Source of the DNA: JAVVHH01 sp965199585
GTDB taxonomy: Bacteria > Pseudomonadota > Alphaproteobacteria > Acetobacterales > Acetobacteraceae
Assembly: GCA_965199585.1 (NCBI GenBank)
Contig: CBDASI010000002.1
Coordinates: 62,001-126,000, forward strand
Length of the DNA stretch: 64,000 bases
Direction: 5' to 3'
Program-made: the position numbers and the translations under genes
Shown: positions 50,031 to 59,173 of the stretch, piece after piece
Layout: every line of letters begins with the position of its first letter
How positions within the stretch are numbered: the first letter of the stretch is position 1
Notes under the pieces: model-generated
The model's database searches: none
Told to the model about the DNA's origin: nothing
What the model saw: only the letters and a program-made list of their open reading frames with translations

Positions 50031-51710
50031 ATGAGCTCCATTGCGTCGCTTTCGCGGGAAGGCAGGGCCTCCGCTCGCACACATCAGCCAGATCATAAGT
50101 TCTCCAAACGAGTCTGGACGGACAAGCGGCTGATCGCTTCCGTATTCGTGGGAGCCGGGCTGGTTTCCTTACTTCCGTTGGTCTTCGTGCAATGGCCTCC
50201 GTTAATCGACTACCTGCCTCATCTCGCCCGTGTCCTCATCGAGCACAGCCTCCTGACCGATGGAGCTTTTGCCGATCGCTTCATGTGGAACCTGCGCGTG
50301 GTTCCCAATCTCGGCCTCGACGCGGTAGTCTTGCCGCTGACTCTGCTCGGCGTTCCGCTCGACCTCGCCGGCAAGTTCTTCGTAGCCCTCGTCATCCTCC
50401 TTAACGGCGCTGCGGTGGTCCTCCTCCACAGAGCGCTGTTCGGTCGCTTATCGCCCATCCCCTTGATCGCCTTCGCCTTCAGCTACACCGAATTGCTGAT
50501 TTTCGGCTTTCTCACCTCCGAACTCGCCGTCGCTCTCGCCCTAATCGCCTTCGCGACATACCTGCGGCGTTCCGTGGCGACATCGGCGCTCCGCCTTGTC
50601 GCCCTCGTGACCCCTGTCGTGATCGGCTTGTTCTTCGTCCACTTGTTGGGCGCTCTGCTTTTCCTGGGCCTGATCGCGGCGGACGCCATCTCCTCCCGCT
50701 GGATCGCTCCCGCTCTCGCCCGCCTGTCGTTGCTCTTCCAGCAGTCCATCGTCCGCCCAGCGCGGCTAGCGCCCATCGCCGTTGCGATTGCCGTCGGCGG
50801 GCTGGCTTTGCTGGCCCTGCTTTCCCTTGCACCGTTATCGGCCAGCAACACCGGCGAAGATGCCGCCAGCGTCGCCGACCTCCTGAAGCCGAAGCTCTGG
50901 CGGTGGCGCCTGCTGATCGATCCGCTGTTGGGCTACGACCCGCAACTCGACATTGCCGTTCTCGCCGTCATCATCGGCGCCCTGGCCCTGCTGTTGTATT
51001 ACGGCCGGGTCCGGATCGCCGGCACGACGCTCCTGTCGATGGCCGGACTGACGGTCGCCTACTTCTTCGTGCCGATCGGCTGGGGCAGCACATACTACAT
51101 CCCCGAGCGTTTCCCGTTCATCCTGATGTTGCTCGGCATCGCGAGTGTCGACATCAGGTTCCGCGAACCCGCCGGACGCCGGATCGCGGCGCTCCTGATC
51201 CTCGCCCTGGTCTCGGCCCGTTCGCTTTCGGCGCTGTCGGCGTGGAACCACGCGGCCGAAGCACGCCGGCCGTTATTCGACGCGCTCGCACAAACCCGCC
51301 GAGGCGACACCGTCTGTCAGGCCCGCAACGCCGCCGACAACATCCATGGTGACGCCATGTTTCCGCTGATCAACCTGACCTCATACGCCTCGATCGCCAA
51401 CGGTGCTTTCGCCTACGTATTCGCTCTTCCGGACCAGAACCTCATTGCCCCTCGCCCGGACTGGGCACCCGTCCTCAAGCAAATCGAGGTCAACAATCGC
51501 ACGGACAGAAATCCGGCTCGCCCGTTGCCACAGCAGGACCTGGCCAACCCGGCCGTTCTTAAGACCTGCACCCACATGCTGGTCACCCGCCCCACACTCT
51601 ACCAGCTCGCCTTTCCGGATGCTTTACGGCCCATCGTCTCCGTGCCCGGCGCAACCTTCTTCCGCGTCGAGCAGCATCCGATCACGCCCCTGGCATCGCG
51701 AACCGAATGA
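50031..51710 (+). CDS. Large multi-pass membrane protein, GT-C-like, function unknown
   Basis: 559 aa. An N-terminal cytoplasmic tail of about 30 residues precedes roughly ten to eleven hydrophobic segments up to about residue 410. A C-terminal soluble part of about 140 residues, probably exoplasmic, follows. The loop after the first membrane helix (PPLIDYLPHLARVLI, residues ~58-72) with Asp and His recalls the first periplasmic loop of GT-C glycosyltransferases and relatives. No specific family assigned. It stands alone, preceded by a 279-bp region (49752-50030) with nothing recognisable. Confidence 0.7.
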   Translation: MSSIASLSREGRASARTHQPDHKFSKRVWTDKRLIASVFVGAGLVSLLPLVFVQWPPLIDYLPHLARVLIEHSLLTDGAFADRFMWNLRVVPNLGLDAVVLPLTLLGVPLDLAGKFFVALVILLNGAAVVLLHRALFGRLSPIPLIAFAFSYTELLIFGFLTSELAVALALIAFATYLRRSVATSALRLVALVTPVVIGLFFVHLLGALLFLGLIAADAISSRWIAPALARLSLLFQQSIVRPARLAPIAVAIAVGGLALLALLSLAPLSASNTGEDAASVADLLKPKLWRWRLLIDPLLGYDPQLDIAVLAVIIGALALLLYYGRVRIAGTTLLSMAGLTVAYFFVPIGWGSTYYIPERFPFILMLLGIASVDIRFREPAGRRIAALLILALVSARSLSALSAWNHAAEARRPLFDALAQTRRGDTVCQARNAADNIHGDAMFPLINLTSYASIANGAFAYVFALPDQNLIAPRPDWAPVLKQIEVNNRTDRNPARPLPQQDLANPAVLKTCTHMLVTRPTLYQLAFPDALRPIVSVPGATFFRVEQHPITPLASRTE

Positions 51711-51746
51711 CCACACGACCACTGAGCGAGTCTGAGTAGAAAGCGT

Positions 51747-51822
51747 TGGTGCCCCGTACGGGATTCGAACCCGTGTTACAGCCTTGAAAGGGCCGTGTCC
51801 TAGGCCTCTAGACGAACGGGAC
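51747..51822 (-). tRNA. tRNA-Glu (anticodon UUC)
   Basis: 76 nt including an encoded CCA. Acceptor stem GTCCCGT pairs with ACGGGGC (one G-T pair), discriminator A. The anticodon loop CTTTCAA holds TTC (plus-strand GAA at 51786-51788), and the T-arm contains GGTTCGAATCC. D-arm GTCTAGAGGCCTAGGAC is typical of tRNA-Glu. Confidence 0.97.
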
Positions 51823-51836
51823 CACGCGGCGACGGG

Positions 51837-52538
51837 TTAGCGCGCCGGTGACCGTTCGGTCAAGCGGCGGCGCGCTCCGATTGCCCCGACGAGCCCGGCG
51901 GTCAGCAGTGCCAAGCTCGCCGGCTCCGGCACGCTCGTTGCCAATGCCGCGATGGTGCCGTTGATGCTGAACGACGTCGGAGTGCCGGTCGCGTTGTAGT
52001 CGCCGACCCGGAACGTGCCGCCCGAGGACAGCGACCCACCGCCGGCCGCGATCTTGTTGGCCGCGACGATGCGGAACGACACGCCCGACGTGATCCCGCC
52101 CAGCGGCGTGATCGACAGCATCTCGTCATTGAACGCCGTCCCAGTCTGCATGATCGATGCGACCGTCAAATACGTGCCGCCATTCACCGATGCCTACACC
52201 GATAGAGAGCCCGGCCCCGTCGCCGACGACCGCGACGTCAGCACGAGTTGGTTGACCGTCGCCACATAGCCGGATGCCACGTTGAAGCCGAACGTGTAAG
52301 CCGCGTTGACATTGGTCCAATTACTGGCGTTGATCGAGTTGGCGCCCGCCGACGGTGTGAGATTTAATTCGCCGAAATTGAGGCCGATCACGTTGGCGGC
52401 GACGACGCTCGGCGCCACCGAGGTCTGGCTGCCGGGCTGCCCTTGGAACTCGTAGCTTTCGAGCAGGACAGCGTGCGCCGTGCCGCCGAGTGAGACGATC
52501 GCGACAATAACGCCTGCCAACAAACCAGCTTTAGACAT
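51837..52538 (-). pseudogene. PEP-CTERM protein gene interrupted by an in-frame TAG
   Basis: One continuous frame reads from ATG 52538 (signal peptide LLAGVIVAIVSLGGTAHA) through a beta-rich body to the PEP-CTERM tail VPEPASLALLTAGLVGAIGARRR, total 233 codons. Codon 115 (52194-52196) is TAG. The frame is the same on both sides (GSLSV-stop-ASVNGGTYLTVAS), so a single base change, most simply from a Tyr codon, explains it. The product would be a 114-aa fragment without the sorting tail unless the stop is suppressed. A sequencing error is the other possibility. The gene lies 14 bp upstream of tRNA-Glu on the same strand. Confidence 0.85.
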
Positions 52539-52636
52539 CCATGCCCCCGGACAACGCATCCGCGGTCTAGAGACCGGTGCCGCGGGGATCAACGACATCG
52601 CAATGACAATCCGGCGCTCCGGATCGTGCGAACCGG

Positions 52637-54415
52637 TCAGGCGGGCGCGGCGTCCGTGATGAAGAAGCTCGCGCTCACCGTCCCGTTCCACTCCTCGGCC
52701 CGTAAATGACCCGCCACATGCAGCGGCCCTCCGCGCGACAGCAGCGCCGTCTCGATCGGTCCGTCCCCGGCGCGGAACATCAACGCTTTTAGCCGCCCGC
52801 CATCCTCCCCGGTCAACCACGCCCTGATCGTCCCGGCCTCCCGCCCGATCCGCTCCGCCCGCACCACCACGGCGCGCGGTAACACGAAGGCGGGCTCCTC
52901 GTTGCCGTTGCCGAACGGCGACAGGCAACTCAGGTGCTGCGCCAACTCGACGGTGGCCCCACCCACCGCGATCGACCCCTCGACCGCCAGGTCAGCCCGC
53001 GCCGGCAGCGCCGCCGCATGCGACAGCCGCTCGTCCAGAAACTCGTGGAACGCCGCCAGCCCATCCGCCGCCGCGGTGAACCCGGCCGCCATCCGATGTC
53101 CACCGCCTGCGCTCAACAGTCCGGCCTGCCGCGCCGCCATCACCGCCTGCCCGAGATCGACTCCGGCCACCGATCGGCCGCTGCCCTTGGCCACGCCATC
53201 GGTGATCGCCGCGACGCAGACCGGCCGGTTCAGCCGTTCCTTCAAACGCCCCGCCACAATCCCGACCACGCCGGCGTGCCAGCCCTCGCCCGAGATGAGC
53301 AGCGCGGCTCGCCCCGCCCGCGCCTGCGCCTCGGCCTGCCCGATGGCGTCGTCCATCATCCCCGCCTCGACCACCTGGCGATCGCGGTTCGTACTGTCCA
53401 GCTGCGCCGCCAGCGTCCGCGCCTCGACCGGGTCGTCGGTCAGCAATAGCCGCAGCCCCAAGCCAGCATCGCTGATCCGCCCGGCCGCGTTGATCCGCGG
53501 TCCCAGCGCGAAGCCGAGCGTCATCGCTGTCGGCACTCCGTTGGCTGCTGCCGCCTCCAGCAGCGCGGCGATCCCGGGCCGTGCTCGCCGGGCCATCACC
53601 CGCAATCCCTGCGTCACCAGGGCGCGGTTAAGGCCTTGAAGCGGCATCACGTCGCACACCGTTGCCAGGGCCACCAGATCGAGCAACTCGCGCAAGTCGG
53701 GCTCGGGCCGGGTCGCGAAGAAGCCGGTGCGACGCAGCGCCCGCGTCGTCGCGATCGCGGTCATGAACGCGATCGCCGCGGCGCAACAGGCGCCCAGGCC
53801 GGACCCGCAATCGAGCCGGTTCGGATTGACGGTCGCCAGGATGGGCGGCGGTGGACCATCCGTCGCGTGATGATCGAGCACCACCACATCGGCCGCGCCG
53901 GCGACGGCGGCCAGGGCGGACGCCGCTGCCGTGCCGCAATCGACGCAGACGATCAACGTGGCGCCCCGAGCCACCAGGCCAAGCAGCGCCGGTGCGTTGG
54001 GCCCGTAGCCTTCGAGCATGCGATCCGGCACATGGGTCAGCACGGTGCCACCGAACTGCCGCACCAGCAGCGTCACGATCGCGGCGCTGCAGGCCCCGTC
54101 GACGTCGTAATCGCCGAAAACGGCGACGGTCTCGCCGATGCGAATCGCATGCGCGAGCCGATCTGCAGCGGCATCCATGCCCGCCAGCGTCGACGGATCC
54201 GGCATCAGCGCGCGCAGCGTCGGCTGCAGAAAGTGTTCGGCGATCTCGAGATCGACGCCGCGCCCGGCCAGCAGACGCCCGACCAACTCGGGCAGCCCCA
54301 AACGCTGGGCAATGCCAAGGGCCAGCCGATCGTCACCGCTGCGCAGGACCCAGCGCCGTCCGGTAAGGCTGTTTGCGAGATTCAAGGCGAATTCACCATG
54401 GATGGCATCGCCCAC
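52637..54415 (-). CDS. recJ: Single-stranded-DNA-specific exonuclease RecJ
   Basis: 5'-3' ssDNA exonuclease in RecF-pathway recombination and mismatch repair. 592 aa. DHH-domain motifs FGDYDVDGACSAAI (from about residue 100), CVDCGTAA, VLDHHATDG (DHH at 181-183) and DLVALATVCDVMPL; the DHHA1 domain has ISGEGWHAGVVGIVAGRL and GSGRSVAGVDLG with GGGHRMAAGFT; an OB-like C-terminal domain follows. The start is GTG at 54415. 126 bp after glpX, a gap that contains a strong hairpin. The hom-glpX-recJ order is typical of Alphaproteobacteria. Confidence 0.96.
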   Translation of the reverse strand: MGDAIHGEFALNLANSLTGRRWVLRSGDDRLALGIAQRLGLPELVGRLLAGRGVDLEIAEHFLQPTLRALMPDPSTLAGMDAAADRLAHAIRIGETVAVFGDYDVDGACSAAIVTLLVRQFGGTVLTHVPDRMLEGYGPNAPALLGLVARGATLIVCVDCGTAAASALAAVAGAADVVVLDHHATDGPPPPILATVNPNRLDCGSGLGACCAAAIAFMTAIATTRALRRTGFFATRPEPDLRELLDLVALATVCDVMPLQGLNRALVTQGLRVMARRARPGIAALLEAAAANGVPTAMTLGFALGPRINAAGRISDAGLGLRLLLTDDPVEARTLAAQLDSTNRDRQVVEAGMMDDAIGQAEAQARAGRAALLISGEGWHAGVVGIVAGRLKERLNRPVCVAAITDGVAKGSGRSVAGVDLGQAVMAARQAGLLSAGGGHRMAAGFTAAADGLAAFHEFLDERLSHAAALPARADLAVEGSIAVGGATVELAQHLSCLSPFGNGNEEPAFVLPRAVVVRAERIGREAGTIRAWLTGEDGGRLKALMFRAGDGPIETALLSRGGPLHVAGHLRAEEWNGTVSASFFITDAAPA

Positions 54416-54510
54416 CGTAAAGTCGTCGGCCGAGTCGCGGCGAAACTCATGCTGAATGGTCAGATCGGGTTGTTGGCTATTGAAAAGGTTACGCCCGTCG
54501 GCGGCGTCAA

Positions 54511-54536
54511 GGCCCCTCTCGCTGAGGAGAGGGGCC
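54511..54536. terminator. Strong hairpin between glpX and recJ
   Basis: Perfect 10-bp stem GGCCCCTCTC / GAGAGGGGCC with loop GCTGAG, just after the glpX stop. No U-tract on either side, so termination would be incomplete. May separate expression of recJ from the upstream operon. Confidence 0.55.
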
Positions 54537-54541
54537 GCTGG

Positions 54542-55531
54542 CTACTCCGGCTGCCAGGTCTTGGTATCGAAATTGTGGTGCGCCTCGATGTAGCGGACCG
54601 TCCCCGACTTGCTCCGCATCACCATCGAATGCGTGTAGCCGCCATGCCCGAACCGACGCACGCCCTTCAGTAGCGCCCCGCCCGTCACTCCGGTCGCCGC
54701 GAACACGACGTTGCCGCGCGCCATCTCCTCGACGCTATACTTATATTTGGGATCGGTGATGCCCATCGAGCGCGCCCGCGCGATTTGCTCCTCATCCTCG
54801 TACATGAGCCGACCCTGCATCTGCCCGCCAATGCACCGCAGCGCCGCCGCCGCCAGCACGCCCTCCGGCGCCCCGCCGGACCCGACATACAAATCCACGC
54901 CCCCCTCCGGCAGCGCTGCCGCGATCACCCCGGCGACGTCGCCATCGGACAGCAGCATGCATCGCGCCCCCGCTTCACGGCAGCCGGCCAGCAGCTCGGC
55001 ATGCCGATCCCGCTCGAGCATGCACACCACGAGATCGCCGATATCCACTTTCTTGGCCCTCGCCAGGTTGCGCAAATTCTCGCCCATCGATGCGTCCAGA
55101 TCGACCACGCCCTCCGGCAGCCCGCCGCCAACGGCGATTTTCTGCATGTAGATGTCCGGCGCGTGCAGAAAATTGCCCTTCTCCGCCAGCGCGACCACCG
55201 CCAGCGCGTTGGCAGACCCCTTGGCCGTCAGGTTAGTGCCTTCCAACGGATCGACCGCGATATCCATCGCCGGGCCGCCAGCGCCGACCTTCTCGCCGAT
55301 ATAGAGCATCGGCGCCTCGTCCATCTCGCCCTCGCCGATCACCACGGTGCCGGCGATCGCCACGCTGTCGAACGCCCGACGCATCGCCTCGACCGCCGCG
55401 CCATCGGCCTCGTTCTTTTTGCCGCGCCCCATCCAGCGCGACGCCGCCAGCGCCGCTGCCTCGGTGACGCGCACCAGTTCGAGCGCGAGGTTACGGTCCG
55501 AGGCGATTTCGGTAACGGTGGATGAACTCAT
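54542..55531 (-). CDS. glpX: Class II fructose-1,6-bisphosphatase
   Basis: Gluconeogenic dephosphorylation of fructose-1,6-bisphosphate, metal-dependent, lithium-sensitive class. 329 aa. Signatures: ALAASRWMGRGKKNEADGAAVEAMR, GTVVIGEGEMDEAPMLYIGE, DIAVDPLEGTNLTAKG (metal/phosphate DPxxGT), GGAPEGVLAAAALRC, VFAATGVTGGALLKGVR. ATG at 55531 is chosen over a start eight codons upstream because GAGGA lies 7 nt before it. 10 bp after hom. Confidence 0.96.
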   Translation of the reverse strand: MSSSTVTEIASDRNLALELVRVTEAAALAASRWMGRGKKNEADGAAVEAMRRAFDSVAIAGTVVIGEGEMDEAPMLYIGEKVGAGGPAMDIAVDPLEGTNLTAKGSANALAVVALAEKGNFLHAPDIYMQKIAVGGGLPEGVVDLDASMGENLRNLARAKKVDIGDLVVCMLERDRHAELLAGCREAGARCMLLSDGDVAGVIAAALPEGGVDLYVGSGGAPEGVLAAAALRCIGGQMQGRLMYEDEEQIARARSMGITDPKYKYSVEEMARGNVVFAATGVTGGALLKGVRRFGHGGYTHSMVMRSKSGTVRYIEAHHNFDTKTWQPE

Positions 55532-55541
55532 TCGGATGTCC

Positions 55542-56834
55542 TCACGCGGGTTCAATGCGGATCAGCGCCGGAGGCTCCAGCACGGCATCGCTTCGTTGGA
55601 TCTGGTCGAGCGCCGCGCGCATCGCGGCCTCGTTGGTCTCGTGCGTCACCAGCACCACTGGCACCGTCTCGCCCGGCGCCCGGCCGCGCTGCAACATGCT
55701 GGCCAGGCTCACCCCGGCATCGCGCAATGCGGCGGTGATGTCGGCGATCACGCCGGGGCGGTCCACCACCATCAGCCGCATATAATATGCCCCCTGGTGC
55801 ACCGACATCGGCACGCTCGGCAGCGACGTCAGGGCAGCGCCGTCCATACCCCAGACGGGAACAATCCGCCCGCGCGCGATGTCGATCAGATCGGCCACCA
55901 CCGCGCTCGCGGTTGGCCCGGCGCCAGCGCCCCGACCTTCGAGCATGATCCGGCCCACCGCGTCGCCTTCCGCCACCACCGCGTTGAACACCCCATCGAC
56001 ATGCGCCAGCGGGTTGGCCAACGGCACCAGGCAGGGATGCACTCGCGTCTCGATCCCCGCTTCGGTGCGACGCGCCAGGCCGAGCAGCTTAATGCGGTAG
56101 CCGAGCTCATTAGCCAGCGCGATGTCGACCGCCGAGATGGCGCGGATGCCCTCGACGTGCACGGCGGCGAAGTCGACCGGCCGGTTGAACGCCAGCGCCG
56201 CCAAAATGGCGAGCTTGTGCGCCGCATCGATCCCGTCGACGTCAAAGGACGGATCGGCTTCGGCATAGCCGAGCCGTTGCGCGTCGGCCAGGACGTCGGC
56301 GAAGTCGCGCCCCTGCTCACGCATCACGGTCAGGATGTAGTTGCACGTCCCGTTCAGGATCCCAGAAACGCGGTCGATCCGATTGCCTGCTAGTCCCTCG
56401 CGCAACGCCTTGATCACCGGGATGCCGCCCGCGACCGCCGCCTCGAACGCGATGGCCGCCCCATGCCGCTCCGACAGCGCGGCCAGCGCGGCCCCATGCA
56501 CCGCCATCAGCGCCTTGTTGGCCGTCACCACCGGCCGCCCCGCTGCCAGCGCCGCCTCGACCAGTGCCCGCGCCGGGCCGTCGCTGCCGCCGATCAGTTC
56601 AACGATCACGTCTATCTCGGGATCGCGCGCCAGCGCCGCCGGGTCGTCATGCCAACGGATCACCGACACGTCGACGCCACGGTCCCGCCCGCGCGTCCGG
56701 GCCGAGACCGCGCTTACCTCGATCGGCCGACCCGCGCGGGCCGCGATCAGCGCCGCATTGTCGCGCAATAGCCGCACCACACCCGCGCCGACGGTGCCGA
56801 GCCCGGCAACGCCGACCCGCAACGCTGAACTCAT
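55542..56834 (-). CDS. hom: Homoserine dehydrogenase
   Basis: NAD(P)H-dependent reduction of aspartate semialdehyde to homoserine in threonine/methionine synthesis. 430 aa. Rossmann GVAGLGTVGAGVV (8-20), VVTANKALM, AFEAAVAGGIPVIKALREGLAGN, NGTCNYILT and the catalytic-domain GYAEADPSFDVDGIDAAHKLAILAAL. The last ~80 residues are an ACT domain (YYMRLMVVDRPGVIADITAAL), typical for threonine feedback control. Start overlaps the aminotransferase stop (ATGA). Confidence 0.97.
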   Translation of the reverse strand: MSSALRVGVAGLGTVGAGVVRLLRDNAALIAARAGRPIEVSAVSARTRGRDRGVDVSVIRWHDDPAALARDPEIDVIVELIGGSDGPARALVEAALAAGRPVVTANKALMAVHGAALAALSERHGAAIAFEAAVAGGIPVIKALREGLAGNRIDRVSGILNGTCNYILTVMREQGRDFADVLADAQRLGYAEADPSFDVDGIDAAHKLAILAALAFNRPVDFAAVHVEGIRAISAVDIALANELGYRIKLLGLARRTEAGIETRVHPCLVPLANPLAHVDGVFNAVVAEGDAVGRIMLEGRGAGAGPTASAVVADLIDIARGRIVPVWGMDGAALTSLPSVPMSVHQGAYYMRLMVVDRPGVIADITAALRDAGVSLASMLQRGRAPGETVPVVLVTHETNEAAMRAALDQIQRSDAVLEPPALIRIEPA

Positions 56835-58042
56835 GCCGTGACGTCTTCCAGCTGCGAGACGTTGCTCTCGCTCTGCAGGAACCCTCTGATGTTGCGCACC
56901 GCCTGCCGCAGCCGATGCGTGTTCTCCACCAGCGCGATCCGCACATGCGTGTCGCCGTGCTCGCCGAAGCCGATCCCCGGCGCCACCGCCACCTTGGCGC
57001 GGCTCAGCAGCAGCTTGCTGAACCCGACGCTGCCGAGACTGGCGTAACGCGCCGGGATCGGCGCCCAGGCGAACATCGATCCTTCCGGGCTCGGCACGTC
57101 CCAGCCGGCCGCATTGAGCCCGCTCACCAGCACGTCCCGCCGCTCGCGATACAAGGTCCGCATCTCGTCGACGCAGTCCTGTGGCCCGTTCAGCGCTGCC
57201 GTCGCCGCTACCTGGATCGGCGTGAACGCGCCATAGTCCAAATACGACTTGATCCGCGTCAGCGCCCCGATCAGCCGCGCATTGCCGGCCGCGAACCCCA
57301 TCCGCCAGCCCGGCATCGAATACGTCTTGGACAGGCTAGTGAACTCCACCGCGATGTCCTTGGCGCCCGGTACCTGCAGCAGCGAAGGCGGGACGTTGTC
57401 GCCGAAATAGATTTCGGCATAGGCGAGATCGCTGAGGATGAAGATCTCGTACTTGCGGCAGAACGCCACGATCTCGCGGTAAAAATCCAGGTCGGCGAGA
57501 TACGCCGTCGGATTGCTCGGGAAGTTCACGATCAGCGCCGTCGGCTTCGGCACGCTGTGCCGCACCGCCTGATCGAGCGCCTGCAGCATCGCCTCGTCCG
57601 GCGTCGCCGGGATGCTGCGCACCGAGGCGCCCGCGATGATGAAGCCGAACTGGTGGATCGGGTAGGACGGGTTCGGCACCAGGATGGTGTCGCCCGGGCT
57701 GGTGATCGCAGCGGCCAGGTTGGCCAGCCCCTCCTTCGAGCCGAGCGTCGCCACCACCTCGGTATCCGGATCGAGCTTCACGTCGAAGCGCCGCTCGTAA
57801 TACCCGGCCAGCGCGCGCCGCAGCCCGGGGATGCCCTTGCTGGTCGAATAGCGATGCGTCCGCGGGTCCTGCACCGCCTCGACCAGCTTGGCCACGATGT
57901 GCGGCGGCGTGCCGCTATCCGGATTGCCCATGCCGAGGTCGATGATGTCTTCCCCGGCGGCGCGTGCGGCGGCCTTGGCGCCGTTCACCTCGGCGAACAC
58001 ATAAGGAGGCATGCGGCGAATACGGTGGAACTCGTTGCTCAT
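56831..58042 (-). CDS. alaC: AlaC-type PLP aminotransferase (alanine/glutamate-pyruvate)
   Basis: 403 aa class I/II aminotransferase, cytoplasmic. FHRIRRMPPYVFAEVN at the start, LGMGNPDSGTPPHIV, NPSYPIHQFGF, NFPSNPTAYLADLDFY, SDLAYAEIYF and the PLP lysine K239 in SLSKTYSMPGWRMGF. Matches the AlaC/YfdZ group, commonly located before hom in Alphaproteobacteria. LL-diaminopimelate aminotransferase annotation is a common alternative. Coupled to hom by ATGA. Confidence 0.9.
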   Translation of the reverse strand: MSNEFHRIRRMPPYVFAEVNGAKAAARAAGEDIIDLGMGNPDSGTPPHIVAKLVEAVQDPRTHRYSTSKGIPGLRRALAGYYERRFDVKLDPDTEVVATLGSKEGLANLAAAITSPGDTILVPNPSYPIHQFGFIIAGASVRSIPATPDEAMLQALDQAVRHSVPKPTALIVNFPSNPTAYLADLDFYREIVAFCRKYEIFILSDLAYAEIYFGDNVPPSLLQVPGAKDIAVEFTSLSKTYSMPGWRMGFAAGNARLIGALTRIKSYLDYGAFTPIQVAATAALNGPQDCVDEMRTLYRERRDVLVSGLNAAGWDVPSPEGSMFAWAPIPARYASLGSVGFSKLLLSRAKVAVAPGIGFGEHGDTHVRIALVENTHRLRQAVRNIRGFLQSESNVSQLEDVTA

Positions 58043-58080
58043 AACCGGGAACTCATCTCAGCGTCCGAAGGGGAATCGTC

Positions 58081-59103
58081 TCAGTCTACCAGACGGGCGG
58101 TCGCCTCGCGACCCGGTGCCAGTGCCTGCACGCGGATCGATCCGCTCGGCACGCCGGCGGCAATCAGCGCGGCCGACATCGCCCCGGTCCGCCGCAAGGC
58201 CAGTGGCAAGGCCGCCCCCTGCGCCTCGGGCGCGGCGGAGCGCGCATCCCCGCCCGCACTCACCAGGATCGGTCCGCCAGCCCGCCGCGCCGCCAGCGCC
58301 CGCAACGCGTCGTTGCCCGAATCCGGCAGCGCGGCCGACCCGGCCGGAAAACTGAACTGCGTCGACGGACGCGCCCGCACCACGACCGGAGCCGCTTCCG
58401 ACACCGGCAGGTTCGGAATGTTGGGCAGCGGCGGCGCCTCGGCCGGTAAGGGCGGTACCGGGCCGCTGACGATCGCGCCGGCCGACGCGGGCACGGTCGA
58501 GAACGCGGCCGGCGCGGTCGTGTCATTGGCCGGCGCCGCCTTGGCAGTCGGGCGCTGGGCCGCCGGAGTCGCGCTGGCGGCTTCGAGCACCATGGTCGAC
58601 GCTTCGCCATCCGCCGCCGGCGTGGGGCTGGCGGCCGAGGTCGGGGCCGGATTGACGGCCTGCGGAGCCGCCGCTGCAGGAGCCGGGCCTCCCGTCGTGG
58701 TTGTCGTTGTCGTCGTCGGTGTCGTCGGGTTCTTCACGCCGCCGGGCGGTGGGAACACCACCGGGTCCTGCGCCGCCAGCAGCCGTGCGCGATCCCGCTG
58801 CGCCGCCAACTGCGCCGCCAGCCCGTTCCGTGTCGCGGCATCCGTAGGCACCGGCTTGGCCGGCACGCGCGACAGGTTGGGATACGGGTCGGTGATCCCC
58901 GGCGGCGGCGGCCGTTCGTCGGCGATCGGGCCGCCTTGCAACTGGTGCCACCAGTCGATCGGGTTATCGAGGCTCAACTTGCTGTCGTAGAATTTCTCGA
59001 CCCCGCCGTCGCAACCGCATAGCAACACCAGGCAGCAGGCCAGGGCGGCCGCTTGTCGCGTCCCTGCACGATGACTAGATTGAGCCGGTCGAAACGTCCT
59101 CAT
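58081..59103 (-). CDS. OmpA-like lipoprotein with low-complexity linker
   Basis: 340 aa. Signal peptide with lipobox-like LLCGC (Cys ~30). A short conserved-looking region (KFYDSKLSLDNPIDWWHQLQGGP) is followed by a Pro/Ala/Thr-rich linker with an eight-Thr run (encoded at about 58700-58725). The C-terminal ~90 residues (FSFPAGSAALPDSGNDALRALA, LALRRTGAMSAALIAAGVPSGSIRV) resemble an OmpA peptidoglycan-binding domain, although the usual NxxLSxxRA segment is altered. 38 bp before alaC on the same strand; divergent from phaC. Envelope anchoring is inferred. Confidence 0.7.
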   Translation of the reverse strand: MRTFRPAQSSHRAGTRQAAALACCLVLLCGCDGGVEKFYDSKLSLDNPIDWWHQLQGGPIADERPPPPGITDPYPNLSRVPAKPVPTDAATRNGLAAQLAAQRDRARLLAAQDPVVFPPPGGVKNPTTPTTTTTTTTGGPAPAAAAPQAVNPAPTSAASPTPAADGEASTMVLEAASATPAAQRPTAKAAPANDTTAPAAFSTVPASAGAIVSGPVPPLPAEAPPLPNIPNLPVSEAAPVVVRARPSTQFSFPAGSAALPDSGNDALRALAARRAGGPILVSAGGDARSAAPEAQGAALPLALRRTGAMSAALIAAGVPSGSIRVQALAPGREATARLVD

Positions 59104-59128
59104 CAAACAAAATCCAATGCGCTCCGCC

Positions 59129-59151
59129 GCTTCCATAGCCCGGCGGAAGCG
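59129..59151 (+). promoter_or_regulatory. Inverted repeat in the phaC leader
   Basis: CGCTTCC / GGAAGCG, 7-bp arms 9 bp apart, in the 70-bp region between the divergent lipoprotein and phaC starts, about 10 bp before the phaC Shine-Dalgarno. Could be an operator or a leader hairpin. No known binding-site motif recognised. Confidence 0.35.
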
Positions 59152-59173
59152 TCTCCGGAAAGGAGACATCCCT

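Noticed and set aside
52194..52928. A frameshift as the cause of the broken PEP-CTERM gene
   Set aside because: Codon phase is identical on both sides of the stop, so it is a nonsense codon and not an indel.
56564..58990. An 808-codon plus-strand frame across alaC and the lipoprotein
   Set aside because: Antisense to well-supported genes and composed of Arg/Ala/Pro-rich low-complexity sequence.
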